Assembly (NCBI RefSeq): GCF_000768555.3
Contig: NZ_KN293975.1
Coordinates: forward strand, 558,001 to 622,000
Source: Roseovarius mucosus DSM 17069
Lineage (GTDB): Bacteria; Pseudomonadota; Alphaproteobacteria; Rhodobacterales; Rhodobacteraceae
Reading direction: 5' to 3'
Length of the DNA: 64,000 nucleotides
In this document: positions 7,945 through 15,289 of the stretch, piece by piece
How positions within the stretch are numbered: the stretch's first letter is position 1
Layout of the letters: the number at the start of each line of letters is the position of its first letter
The notes under the pieces: model-generated
The model's database searches: none
Told to the model about the DNA's origin: nothing
The model's input: the letters and a program-made list of their open reading frames with translations, nothing else
Position numbers and translations under genes: made by a program

Positions 7945-8505
7945 ATGGAGGCTTTGGGATGGACTCTGCTGGGGGCGTTCGCGATGCTGGCGCTGGTGCT
8001 GCTGAAAGAGCGTTATGCGGGCTTTGACGCGCAGGCACCTGAAGATTACGCGCAACAGGGTCCGCAGTTTGATCTGCGCGAGCATCTGAACGGCGCGATC
8101 AAATGCGAAGGGGTGATTTACGGCCCTCTGGGGCGGGTCGCGTCGCGGTTCACCGGCGATTTCGAGGCCAGTTGGCAGGGCAATCGCGGCGTGATGCGCG
8201 AGCATTTCGATTATGACAGCGGCAATGCGCAGGACCGCGAGTGGCAGCTGGAGCTGGGCAATGATGGCAGCATCCGGGCCGAGGCCGAGGATCTGGTGGG
8301 CACGGGCACGGGACAGCAGATGGGCGCAGCCGCCCGGCTTTGCTATCGCATCCGCCTGCCGAAAGAGGCGGGGGGCCATGTGCTGAGCGTCACCGACTGG
8401 ATGTATCTGGCCCCCAACGGGGTGGTGATCAATCGCAGCCAGTTTCGCAAGTTCGGGATCAAGGTGGCGGAATTGGTGGCGGTGATGCGGCGGGTCGAGG
8501 CATGA
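7945..8505 (+). CDS. DUF3833 family protein
   Basis: A 186-aa protein with one N-terminal hydrophobic anchor (residues 3-20) and a DUF3833 domain (FDLREHLNGAIKCEGVIYGPLGRVASRF, REHFDYDSGNAQDREW, LSVTDWMYLAPNGVVINRS). Function unknown; the fold is likely a lipocalin-like barrel facing the periplasm, which would fit handling a hydrophobic product of the operon. ATG 7945 is preceded by AAAGGAG. The gene ends in an ATGA overlap with the SDR gene. Confidence 0.82.
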   Translation: MEALGWTLLGAFAMLALVLLKERYAGFDAQAPEDYAQQGPQFDLREHLNGAIKCEGVIYGPLGRVASRFTGDFEASWQGNRGVMREHFDYDSGNAQDREWQLELGNDGSIRAEAEDLVGTGTGQQMGAAARLCYRIRLPKEAGGHVLSVTDWMYLAPNGVVINRSQFRKFGIKVAELVAVMRRVEA

Positions 8506-9236
8506 TGGACTGGCGCGGCAAACGTTATTGGCTGGTGGGCGCCAGCGAGGGGCTGGGGGCCGCACTGGCGCAGAAGATCAGCGCAGCCGGGGCCGAGGTG
8601 ATCGTGTCGGCGCGCAATGCCGAGCGGCTGGACGAGGTCGTGGCCGGGTTGCCGGGGCGGGCGCGGGCCGTGCCCATGGATGTGCAGGACGCCGACAGCG
8701 TGGCCGAGGCCGCGCGTGCGGTGGGGCAGATCGACGGGCTGGTGTGGCTGGCCGGAGTTTACTGGCCGATGCCCGCAACCGAATGGAACCCCGAACAAGT
8801 GGTGGCCATGGCGGATGTGAATTTCACCGGCGCAGTGCGGGTCATCGGCGCGGTGTTGCCAGATATGGTGGCGCGGGACGCGGGCCATGTGGTGTTGACC
8901 GGCTCGCTCTCGGGGTTTCGTGGGCTACCGGGGGCGATTGGTTATGCCGCGTCCAAGGCGGCGACCATGTCCTTGGCGGAATCGATGCGCGCTGATCTTT
9001 GGCGCAGCGGCGTGCGGGTGCAACTGGCCAACCCCGGTTTCATCAAGACGCGGCTGACGGACAAGAACCAGTTTCGCATGCCCTTTATCATGACACCCGA
9101 GGCGGCAGCCCAAGAGATGTTCGAATTGATGTGTGACGAGGCTGCATTCCAGCGGAATTTCCCGCGACTTTTCAGCTATGTCTTTCGTTTGTCTCGGTTT
9201 TTGCCGGATTGGGTCTATTACCGGCTCTTTGCGTGA
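8502..9236 (+). CDS. short-chain dehydrogenase/reductase
   Basis: A 244-aa classical SDR, last gene of the operon. The cofactor motif is GASEGLG (13-19, a variant of TGxxxGIG), the NAG-type motif is replaced by WLAGV (83-87), and the catalytic set Ser135, Tyr148, Lys152 (GYAASK) is complete. The substrate is unknown, possibly a hydroxy- or keto-acyl intermediate given the neighbours. The C-terminus (FSYVFRLSRFLPDWVYYRLF) is hydrophobic and could associate with the membrane. It starts at ATG 8502, overlapping the preceding stop codon. Confidence 0.88.
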   Translation: MMDWRGKRYWLVGASEGLGAALAQKISAAGAEVIVSARNAERLDEVVAGLPGRARAVPMDVQDADSVAEAARAVGQIDGLVWLAGVYWPMPATEWNPEQVVAMADVNFTGAVRVIGAVLPDMVARDAGHVVLTGSLSGFRGLPGAIGYAASKAATMSLAESMRADLWRSGVRVQLANPGFIKTRLTDKNQFRMPFIMTPEAAAQEMFELMCDEAAFQRNFPRLFSYVFRLSRFLPDWVYYRLFA

Positions 9237-9304
9237 GATCAAGGACGGGTGGCTGTGCGCCCGGCAATCCTGTGCTAGGATAAGCGCGACAGGAGGGCGG
9301 GAAC

Positions 9305-9631
9305 ATGCTGGAGATCACGGTACATAAAATCGCGCAGGTGGTGCTGATGGCGCGTGAATTGGAGCGCGCCGAAGGCGAGTTGCGCGCCTTTCTGGATCGG
9401 CTGAGCGAAGAGGAACAGGCCAGTCTGGTTGCCGTCATGTGGATCGGGCGCGGCAGTTTCGAGGCCGAAGAACTCGAAGAGGCCAAGCGCACCGCCTATG
9501 AAGAGGCGACCACACCCTGCGCCGATTACCTCTTGGGCACGCCGCATCTGTCGGATCATCTGGAAAATGGCCTGGATGCGCTGGGATTGTCGGCCTCGGA
9601 TGACGAGGATGAATTGATCCGGGGCGGCTGA
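9305..9631 (+). CDS. DUF3775 domain-containing protein
   Basis: A 108-aa soluble acidic protein. The segment LEITVHKIAQVVLMARELERAEGEL and the block LVAVMWIGRGSFEAEELEEAKRTA are characteristic of DUF3775, a small family of unknown function in alphaproteobacteria. The start is backed by ACAGGAGGGCGGGAAC before ATG. It is monocistronic: the SDR gene ends 68 nt before and 151 nt follow before the next gene. Confidence 0.8.
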   Translation: MLEITVHKIAQVVLMARELERAEGELRAFLDRLSEEEQASLVAVMWIGRGSFEAEELEEAKRTAYEEATTPCADYLLGTPHLSDHLENGLDALGLSASDDEDELIRGG

Positions 9632-9782
9632 GGCCATCCTGCCCGTGCATCTGGCGGGATAGCTGCCGCAGCGCTGGTGCATGTGCCGGGAAATTGCGGC
9701 CCTCCATCCCTGTGCGTCACGCGAGTTGGCGCATTTCTTGCAGGGCCTTCCTGTGTCGATCAACGGACAAGGAGGGCACTCA

Positions 9783-9986
9783 ATGGTACTTTCGGAAACG
9801 GACCTGTTACGGGCCATTAACGGGACAAGCGATCTGGCAGCGGCATCGCTGGCCACGCGCATCGTTTTGAACCGGCTCCGTGTGCAGGCGCGCACGGAAC
9901 CTGCAAAGCTAAGCGTTCTTGTTGCGGATTTGCGTGCCTTTATCGCCAAGAATCCCGCCGCCAGCGCCGAGTTGGCAACTCTCTGA
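9783..9986 (+). CDS. small hypothetical protein (67 aa)
   Basis: Not recognised. The 67 residues are predicted helical with no signal peptide or membrane segment (SETDLLRAINGTSDLAAASL; RIVLNRLRVQ; ADLRAFIAKNP). A strong AAGGAGGGCACTCA precedes ATG 9783, which supports expression. It lies 20 nt upstream of the DUF6976/FIST-like gene in the same direction and may share its transcript. Confidence 0.55.
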   Translation: MVLSETDLLRAINGTSDLAAASLATRIVLNRLRVQARTEPAKLSVLVADLRAFIAKNPAASAELATL

Positions 9987-10006
9987 TTTATATTGAAGGA
10001 TACGCG

Positions 10007-10990
10007 ATGAAGAACGAATTCCTAACCCCGCAAGAAGTGGCTGCACGGATCGAGGCCGGCGCGGTGATGTCGATTGCCGGTGCGCCGGAGTTGCTGAGCA
10101 CATTGCCCAAGGGCAACTGGATCGGCGGAAGCACGGTCTATTTCATGACGGAGGCCGGTGGCAAGGTGGATCGTGATCACCTCTTCTGCACCACCTTTCC
10201 AGAAGGAAGCCGCGCAACTGCGCGTCATCTGGCCACGGCGGATTTGCCGACTTTGGCGCAAGGCTATCAGCCCGGTGGCGTGACGCTGGTGATCATTCCC
10301 GCCTTTTCCGAGGCGCATGCCCGGTTTGCCGAGGACGGTGCAGGCTATGGCGACGTGTTTGACCAGCCGCTGTTGGGCTGGGTCAGTGGCGTGCATCTGG
10401 AAGAAATTGGCAAGGTGGCGCCCTCTGTTTTTGATGGCGCGCAGGGTGCCAAGCATGAGGATGGGGCTGTTCTTTTGCATGTTGCCTTGCCTGACGGGAT
10501 GCAGCCGAGCCTTGATATCGTAAATATCTTCAAACAAGGCGACGATGCCGGCCTCGTTTTCTCCTTTCCCGAGGCCGGATTTTCGGCACGCAAAGCCTAT
10601 GTGAACGGTGCAGAGGTCGATTTCTCTCAGTACGTGACGGATAAGGGCATCGACACCAAATTGCCGCTTGTGGCTAATTATGCGGGTGCGCTGATCAATG
10701 TGTCGTTCCAGTCGGTCGATCCCGAGGCCAGCAGCGTGGCCTTTTACGCCCCTGTGTTTCCGGGCGTTGAGTATCGTCTGGCGGCCCCGCAGGAGGACTA
10801 TGCCAAGACGTTTGCCGCGCAGGTTGGGTCCGCAGGTGAGGGCAGCTATTCGTGCAACTGTATTCTCAACTATGTTTACGGCGATATGGAGGGCAAGCTG
10901 ACGGCGGGCTTTACCGGGCCGGTGACATTTGGCGAGATTGCCTATGTCCTGTTGAACCAGACGCTGGTGAAGCTGGATCTTGCCGCCTGA
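10007..10990 (+). CDS. conserved protein of the DUF6976/FIST-C-like type
   Basis: A 327-aa soluble protein whose function I cannot assign. The last third (YSCNCILNYVYGDMEGK ... TGPVTFGEIAYVLLNQT) resembles the C-terminal FIST signature, in which a Cys-containing strand is followed by a G-x-x-x-x-GEI motif. FIST domains are proposed small-ligand sensors. The N-terminus (FLTPQEVAARIEAGAVMSIAGAPELLSTLPKGNWIGG) matches the DUF6976 family as I remember it. ATG 10007 has GAAGGATACGCG upstream. No partner kinase or cyclase is adjacent. Confidence 0.65.
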   Translation: MKNEFLTPQEVAARIEAGAVMSIAGAPELLSTLPKGNWIGGSTVYFMTEAGGKVDRDHLFCTTFPEGSRATARHLATADLPTLAQGYQPGGVTLVIIPAFSEAHARFAEDGAGYGDVFDQPLLGWVSGVHLEEIGKVAPSVFDGAQGAKHEDGAVLLHVALPDGMQPSLDIVNIFKQGDDAGLVFSFPEAGFSARKAYVNGAEVDFSQYVTDKGIDTKLPLVANYAGALINVSFQSVDPEASSVAFYAPVFPGVEYRLAAPQEDYAKTFAAQVGSAGEGSYSCNCILNYVYGDMEGKLTAGFTGPVTFGEIAYVLLNQTLVKLDLAA

Positions 10991-11111
10991 AGCGGCCTTG
11001 GGGCGGCCGTGGGGTCGCCCCGACCATGCCACGACAGGGGCGGGTCTCTTGCATTGTGTGAGCGCGCGCATTTGGCTATAGCCGCGTGGAACAATTGTAA
11101 CCGGAGGCTCT

Positions 11112-11939
11112 ATGTCAAACGCAGTTCTAGAATCCGCAATCGAAGCCGCCTGGGAGGCGCGCGACACGATCACCTCCGCCACGGGAGGCGAGACCCGCGA
11201 GGCCATCGAGGAAACGCTGGCGGCGCTTGACAGCGGCAGCCTGCGGGTGGCGGAGCGGCAGGCGGATGGCCAGTGGCATGTGAACCAGTGGGCCAAGAAG
11301 GCGGTGCTTCTGGGGTTCCGGATCAAGGATATGGAAGTGCACGCAGGCGGGCCGCAGGGCGCGGGCTGGTGGGACAAGGTCGACAGCAAGTTCAAGGGCT
11401 GGGGCGACAACGAGTGGAAGGCGGCGGGCTTCCGCGCCGTGCCGAACTGCGTCGTGCGCAAGTCGGCCTATATCGCGCCGGGCGTGGTGCTGATGCCGTC
11501 CTTTGTCAATCTCGGCGCCTATGTGGACAGCGGCACGATGGTGGATACCTGGGCCACGGTGGGGTCTTGTGCGCAGATCGGCAAGAATGTGCATCTCTCG
11601 GGCGGTGTCGGTATCGGCGGCGTGCTGGAGCCGATGCAGGCGGGGCCGACGATCATCGAGGACAATTGCTTTATCGGTGCGCGCTCCGAGGTGGTTGAGG
11701 GCTGCATCGTGCGCGAGGGATCGGTTCTGGGCATGGGGGTTTTCATCGGAAAATCCACCAAGATCGTGGACCGCGAGACCGGCGAAGTCATGTATGGCGA
11801 AGTGCCGCCCTATTCCGTGGTTGTCGCAGGCTCGATGCCGTCGAAGAATGGCATCAACCTCTATTGCGCGGTGATCGTCAAGCGGGTGGACGCGCAGACG
11901 CGCTCCAAAACCGGGATCAACGAGTTGCTCAGGGATTGA
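11112..11939 (+). CDS. dapD: 2,3,4,5-tetrahydropyridine-2,6-dicarboxylate N-succinyltransferase
   Basis: Transfers succinyl from succinyl-CoA to tetrahydrodipicolinate in the succinylase branch of lysine and diaminopimelate synthesis. The 275-aa length equals the usual DapD length. The N-terminal helical domain ([44 protein letters not shown]) is followed by left-handed beta-helix hexapeptide repeats ([30 protein letters not shown]..., [12 protein letters not shown]). ATG 11112 follows CCGGAGGCTCT. The gene stands alone and is closed by a strong terminator at 11990. Confidence 0.97.
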   Translation: MSNAVLESAIEAAWEARDTITSATGGETREAIEETLAALDSGSLRVAERQADGQWHVNQWAKKAVLLGFRIKDMEVHAGGPQGAGWWDKVDSKFKGWGDNEWKAAGFRAVPNCVVRKSAYIAPGVVLMPSFVNLGAYVDSGTMVDTWATVGSCAQIGKNVHLSGGVGIGGVLEPMQAGPTIIEDNCFIGARSEVVEGCIVREGSVLGMGVFIGKSTKIVDRETGEVMYGEVPPYSVVVAGSMPSKNGINLYCAVIVKRVDAQTRSKTGINELLRD

Positions 11940-11989
11940 GGCGAGGTTTGAGACGCAGCCCGCGCGAATAGAACCGAAGGTTCCGCGCG

Positions 11990-12021
11990 ATCGCCAGACC
12001 GCCCCCCGGTCTGGCGATTTT
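11990..12021 (+). terminator. intrinsic terminator downstream of dapD
   Basis: ATCGCCAGACC (11990-12000) pairs perfectly with GGTCTGGCGAT (12008-12018), with a 7-nt C-rich loop, and is followed by TTTT. It lies 50 nt after the dapD stop codon. Confidence 0.8.
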
Positions 12022-12159
12022 GCAATGTGGTGCGACACGTTGGTGGCATACGGATTTTGCTGGGATAAACGGGCAGTTTCCGCCGTTCTATCGCCAAACC
12101 GCGGTCTGGCCATCGCGCGGCACGGCAATCGAACCCAAGGCGCGGCCATCCCCCAAAGA

Positions 12160-12186
12160 AAAACCCCGCCGGTTGGGCGGGGTTTT
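12160..12186 (-). terminator. intrinsic terminator downstream of rpmJ (bidirectional shape)
   Basis: AAAACCCCGCC (12160-12170) pairs with GGCGGGGTTTT (12176-12186). Read on the minus strand, the hairpin is followed by TTTTTCTTT, as expected for the end of the rpmJ transcript, whose stop codon is at 12216. Confidence 0.8.
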
Positions 12187-12215
12187 GATCCTTCAGCCGC
12201 AGGGCTGATCGCGGC

Positions 12216-12341
12216 TCAGCCCTGACGGGCTTTGAAACGCGGCTGGGTCTTGTTGATCACGTAGACGCGGCCTTTGCGGCGCACGACACGGCAATCCCGG
12301 TGCCGGTTCTTGAGCGAGCGGAGCGAATTACGAACCTTCAT
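12216..12341 (-). CDS. rpmJ: 50S ribosomal protein L36
   Basis: Small 41-aa basic ribosomal protein ([17 protein letters not shown] ... [14 protein letters not shown]). This is the cysteine-poor C- form: the zinc-ribbon set of four Cys/His ligands seen in the C+ paralogue is incomplete. GAGGAGACGACC precedes ATG 12341. It lies 78 nt downstream of tRNA-Val on the same strand and ends at its own terminator. Confidence 0.95.
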   Translation of the reverse strand: MKVRNSLRSLKNRHRDCRVVRRKGRVYVINKTQPRFKARQG

Positions 12342-12418
12342 GGTCGTCTCCTCGGTTGTCGCGGCGCGGGCCAGCGCCTGGGGTTGCGGGCGTCCCGGTG
12401 TGCGGGACAGTGAATTCA

Positions 12419-12493
12419 TGGTGGGCGATACAAGGTTCGAACTTGTGACCCCTTCGATGTCAACGAAGTGCTCTACCACTGAGCTAATCGCCC
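12419..12493 (-). tRNA. tRNA-Val (anticodon GAC)
   Basis: On the minus strand the gene folds as a complete cloverleaf. The acceptor stem is GGGCGAT/ATCGCCC, the D-arm contains AGCTCAGTGGTAGAGC, and the anticodon stem-loop is CTTCG-TTGACAT-CGAAG with GAC at 12459-12461. The T-arm is GTTCGAAC, and discriminator A plus an encoded CCA (12419-12421) complete the 3' end. There is no variable-arm extension. It reads valine GUC/GUU codons. Confidence 0.95.
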
Positions 12494-12637
12494 ATGAATG
12501 CCAGCCGATCGCCTGCCCCAAAAAGAGGGGCGCGGAAATCCGCGCCGGTTCGGTGGTCTATAAAAGGAGTCGGAGAGGGGATCAAGGGCTTTTAGAACAC
12601 CAATTTCAGTCTATTATCACGGGGGAAAGGAACACGC

Positions 12638-13501
12638 ATGCCCAAGGTCGCCTATCACCTCACGCATCCCGAACGGCGGACCACGGCGGTGGTGTTCGCC
12701 TCGCCCCATAGCGGGCGGGATTACCCTTGGACCTTTCTGCGGCGCACCACGCTGAACGAGCATTCGGTGCGCTCGTCCGAGGATGCGTTTGTCGATCAGT
12801 TGTTCGAGAGCGCGCCGCTCCATGGAGCGCCGTTGATCAAGGCGGGGGCACCACGCGCCTATGTCGATCTGAACCGCAGCGCCGATGAATTGGACCCGGC
12901 CCTGATCGAGGGCGTGGCGCGGCAGGGGCATAATCCGCGTGTGGCCTCGGGGCTGGGTGTCATTCCGCGCGTTGTGGCCAATGGGCAGGCGATCTATGCG
13001 GGCAAGCTGAGCATGGCCGAGGCAGAGCACCGGATCGAGAATTACTGGAAGCCCTATCACACGGCGTTGCAGGGGCAACTCGATCAGGCGCATCTGATGT
13101 TCGGGCAGTCTATTCTGATTGATTGCCATTCGATGCCGCATGAGGCGATGGATGCGGTGGCGCGGCGGGGCGTGCGCCGGCCCGAGATCGTTCTGGGCGA
13201 CCGGTTCGGGGCGGCGGCGGATGGGGCGATTGTGGAGCGGATCGAGGCGGCCTTCGTCAACGCCGGGCTGGTGGTTACGCGCAACACGCCCTTTGCCGGG
13301 GCTTATATCACGCAGGCTTATGGCCGCCCGGCGCGCGCGCGCCATGCCGTGCAGGTGGAGATTGACCGCGCGCTCTACATGAACGAGCGCCTCATTCGGC
13401 CCAACGGCAATTTCGAGGCGTTCCGCAAATTGCTGTCCGGGGTGATCCATGACATCGCGGAGATCGGGCGCGCCGAGGCGCGGCCACTGGCGGCGGAGTA
13501 G
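12638..13501 (+). CDS. N-formylglutamate amidohydrolase family protein
   Basis: A 287-aa zinc hydrolase of the N-formylglutamate deformylase (HutG-like) family. The proposed metal and catalytic segments are visible: VVFASPHSGRDYP near the N-terminus, AYVDLNRSADELDP, LIDCHSMPH, and HAVQVEIDRALYMNE. Family members release formate from N-formylglutamate in histidine breakdown, or act on related N-formyl amino acids. No hut genes are nearby, so the physiological substrate is uncertain. GGGGGAAAGG lies upstream of ATG 12638. Confidence 0.85.
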   Translation: MPKVAYHLTHPERRTTAVVFASPHSGRDYPWTFLRRTTLNEHSVRSSEDAFVDQLFESAPLHGAPLIKAGAPRAYVDLNRSADELDPALIEGVARQGHNPRVASGLGVIPRVVANGQAIYAGKLSMAEAEHRIENYWKPYHTALQGQLDQAHLMFGQSILIDCHSMPHEAMDAVARRGVRRPEIVLGDRFGAAADGAIVERIEAAFVNAGLVVTRNTPFAGAYITQAYGRPARARHAVQVEIDRALYMNERLIRPNGNFEAFRKLLSGVIHDIAEIGRAEARPLAAE

Positions 13502-13504
13502 GGG

Positions 13505-13671
13505 GCCGCGCGGTGCCCGACCGCCGGGTGGGCGCAGCAACAGTATTTATTGGCAATTTATGCCTGCCAAGTCTTCCGCGTTTTTAGTGAGTTGAGCCGT
13601 TGCAAATGCGCCCGCCCGGTGGGGCGGTCGGGCGCAGCGCGGCGGTGCCTGCGGCACCTTGATTCCGCGCC
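13505..13671 (+). repeat. structured intergenic element, type A copy 1
   Basis: Begins with CCGCGCGG, then the arm GCCCGACCGCC (13515-13525) which pairs with GGCGGTCGGGC (13623-13633), and GGGCGC (13530-13535) which pairs with GCGCCC (13608-13613). The enclosed core includes GCAACAG and ATTTATGCCTGCCAAGTC. A small hairpin GGTGCC-tgc-GGCACC follows (13643-13657), then TTGATTCCGCGC. The same architecture occurs at 15040, 47642 and 63384. This copy fills the gap between the ends of the convergent HutG-like and dinB genes. Confidence 0.8.
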
Positions 13672-13723
13672 TTGGTGATTGGGGCATAGCTCAAAACATG
13701 ATCGAACCTCTCGCGCCCATTCC

Positions 13724-14977
13724 CTACCGCAACGCCCGCCCTTTGACGATTGCATCTGGCCCGAATTTGGCGCGGATGGCGTCGGTGGCACGTTCGGCCC
13801 CGGCGCGGCGGGTGGCTTGGGGGTCCAAGAGATCGCCCGAGCGGTCGGCGGCGGTTTCGGGCACCAGATCCGACAGGCCGACGCCGATGAGCCGGTAGGC
13901 GGCCCCTTGCGGTACCTGATCCAAGAGCGCGCGGGCGGTGCGGTAGAGCGTGTCGGCAAGCTGGGTGGCGTCGCGCAGGGCGTGGCGGCGGGTGAGCAGC
14001 GTGTGATCAGCGCGCTTGAGCTTGAGCGTGACGACGCGGCCCGCGAGGGCGCGGGCCTTGGCACGGTCCGCCACTTTTTCCGCCAGCCGCCAGATGTGGC
14101 CATCGAGCAGGTCGCGGTCGCGGGTGTCCTCGTAGAATGTCGTTTCGTTCGAGATGGATTTGACCGGCGCATTGGCCGAGACGCGGCGGCGGTCCTGCCC
14201 GCGCGCCAGATGCCAGAGTCGGTCGCCCATGGAACCAAAGCGCGCATTGAGATCGCGGCGGTCCCACCGAAGGAGATCGGCAAAGCTGCGGATGCCCGCG
14301 TCATTCAGCGCCTTGAGGGTGGACTGGCCCACGCCCCAGATGAGGCTGACGGGACGGTCGCGCAGGAAATCGGCGGTTTCCCCCGCACCGATCACCGCGA
14401 ACCCATGCGGTTTGTCGAGGTCCGAGGCGATCTTGGCCAGAAACTTGTTATGGCTGAGGCCGATGGAGCCGGTCAGGCCCAACTCGTCGCGCATCCGCTT
14501 GATGAGGCGCGCCAGCATCACGGCGGGCGGTGCGCCATGCAGGCGCGCGGTGCCGGTGAGATCGAGAAACGCCTCATCCAGCGAGAGCGGTTCCACGTCC
14601 GGCGTGAGATCGAGCATCATGGCGCGGATGGCGCGCGAGGCCTCGGCATAGACCTGCATGCGCGGTTTGATCACCACCGCCTCGGGGCAGAGTTTGAGCG
14701 CCTGAAACATCGGCATGGCAGAGCGCACCCCCTTGATGCGGGCGATATAGCAGGCGGTCGAGACCACGCCGCGCCGTCCGCCGCCGATGATGAGCGGCTT
14801 GTCGGCAAGCTCTGGATTGTCGCGTTTCTCGACAGAGGCGTAGAAGGCATCGCAATCCATATGGGCGATGGAGAGATCAAAGAGTTCGGGATGGGCCACG
14901 ATGCGGGGGCTGCCGCAGGCGGGGCAGCGGCGGGCGGTGTCGAATCGGGTCAGGCAATCGCGACAGAGGCTGGGCAT
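13724..14977 (-). CDS. dinB: DNA polymerase IV (Y-family) with N-terminal zinc-ribbon-like extension
   Basis: Error-prone translesion polymerase. Palm motifs are intact: SIAHMDCDAFYASVEKRDNPEL near residue 36, YIARIKGVRSAMPMFQA, and EPLSLDEAFLDLTG with the two catalytic acids. The thumb helix-hairpin-helix (GVGQSTLKALNDAGI) and little-finger domain follow to residue 417. Unlike E. coli DinB, it carries about 30 extra N-terminal residues with two CxxC pairs (C5/C8 and C18/C21), a putative zinc-binding knuckle seen in many alphaproteobacterial DinB proteins. The C-terminus ends GPDAIVKGRALR without a classical QLxLF clamp motif. There is no LexA-type box that I can point to. Confidence 0.94.
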   Translation of the reverse strand: MPSLCRDCLTRFDTARRCPACGSPRIVAHPELFDLSIAHMDCDAFYASVEKRDNPELADKPLIIGGGRRGVVSTACYIARIKGVRSAMPMFQALKLCPEAVVIKPRMQVYAEASRAIRAMMLDLTPDVEPLSLDEAFLDLTGTARLHGAPPAVMLARLIKRMRDELGLTGSIGLSHNKFLAKIASDLDKPHGFAVIGAGETADFLRDRPVSLIWGVGQSTLKALNDAGIRSFADLLRWDRRDLNARFGSMGDRLWHLARGQDRRRVSANAPVKSISNETTFYEDTRDRDLLDGHIWRLAEKVADRAKARALAGRVVTLKLKRADHTLLTRRHALRDATQLADTLYRTARALLDQVPQGAAYRLIGVGLSDLVPETAADRSGDLLDPQATRRAGAERATDAIRAKFGPDAIVKGRALR

Positions 14978-15039
14978 GATGAGAGAGTGTAGGGGCTGGG
15001 TGTGGGCGCGCGCAAGTTGGGGGATGTGGTGGAAGAGGT

Positions 15040-15203
15040 GCGCGGATCGCTGGGCCGGGGACTAGCGATGCGACAGTTGTGGTTGCCAATTTATGCCCGC
15101 CAAGTCCATGTGCCCCCACAGAATTGCGCTCCCTCTCAAAATCGCTAGGCCGCGGGACGGCCCAGCGATCCGCGCGGCGGCGCTACGCGCCTTGTTCCGC
15201 GCG
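15040..15203 (+). repeat. structured intergenic element, type B copy 1
   Basis: The outer arm GCGCGGATCGCTGGGCCG (15040-15057) is perfectly repeated in inverted form at 15158-15175, and CTAGCGAT (15062-15069) pairs with ATCGCTAG (15141-15148). The core (15070-15108) shares, without gaps, most positions with the other three copies (GCGACAGTTGTGGTTGCCA; ATTTATGCCCGCCAAGTC). A tri-loop hairpin GGCGC-tac-GCGCC and TTGTTCCGCGC follow. Together with a tkt terminator it fills the 312-nt gap between dinB and tkt. Confidence 0.8.
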
Positions 15204-15235
15204 GGGGCAAGTGCTGCGCGACATCTCATTGCCAA

Positions 15236-15265
15236 TAAAAAGCCCGGACGCGGGGCATCCGGGCT
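15236..15265 (-). terminator. intrinsic terminator downstream of tkt
   Basis: AGCCCGGA (15241-15248) and TCCGGGCT (15258-15265) form the stem. On the minus strand it is followed by TTTTTATTGG, 25 nt past the tkt stop codon. Confidence 0.8.
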
Positions 15266-15289
15266 TCTACATTGGGTTTAGTCCCCGGC

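Noticed and set aside
12419..12521. Reading frame upstream of and in frame with rpmJ ([20 protein letters not shown])
   Set aside because: This is the tRNA-Val gene read as protein; L36 starts at 12341 with its own ribosome-binding site.
14877..15119. Minus-strand frame reading KLATTTVASLVPGPA, also found at 47448-47744
   Set aside because: Its similarity to the second frame comes only from the shared core of the structured repeat; the flanks differ, there is no ribosome-binding site, and it crosses the inverted-repeat arms.
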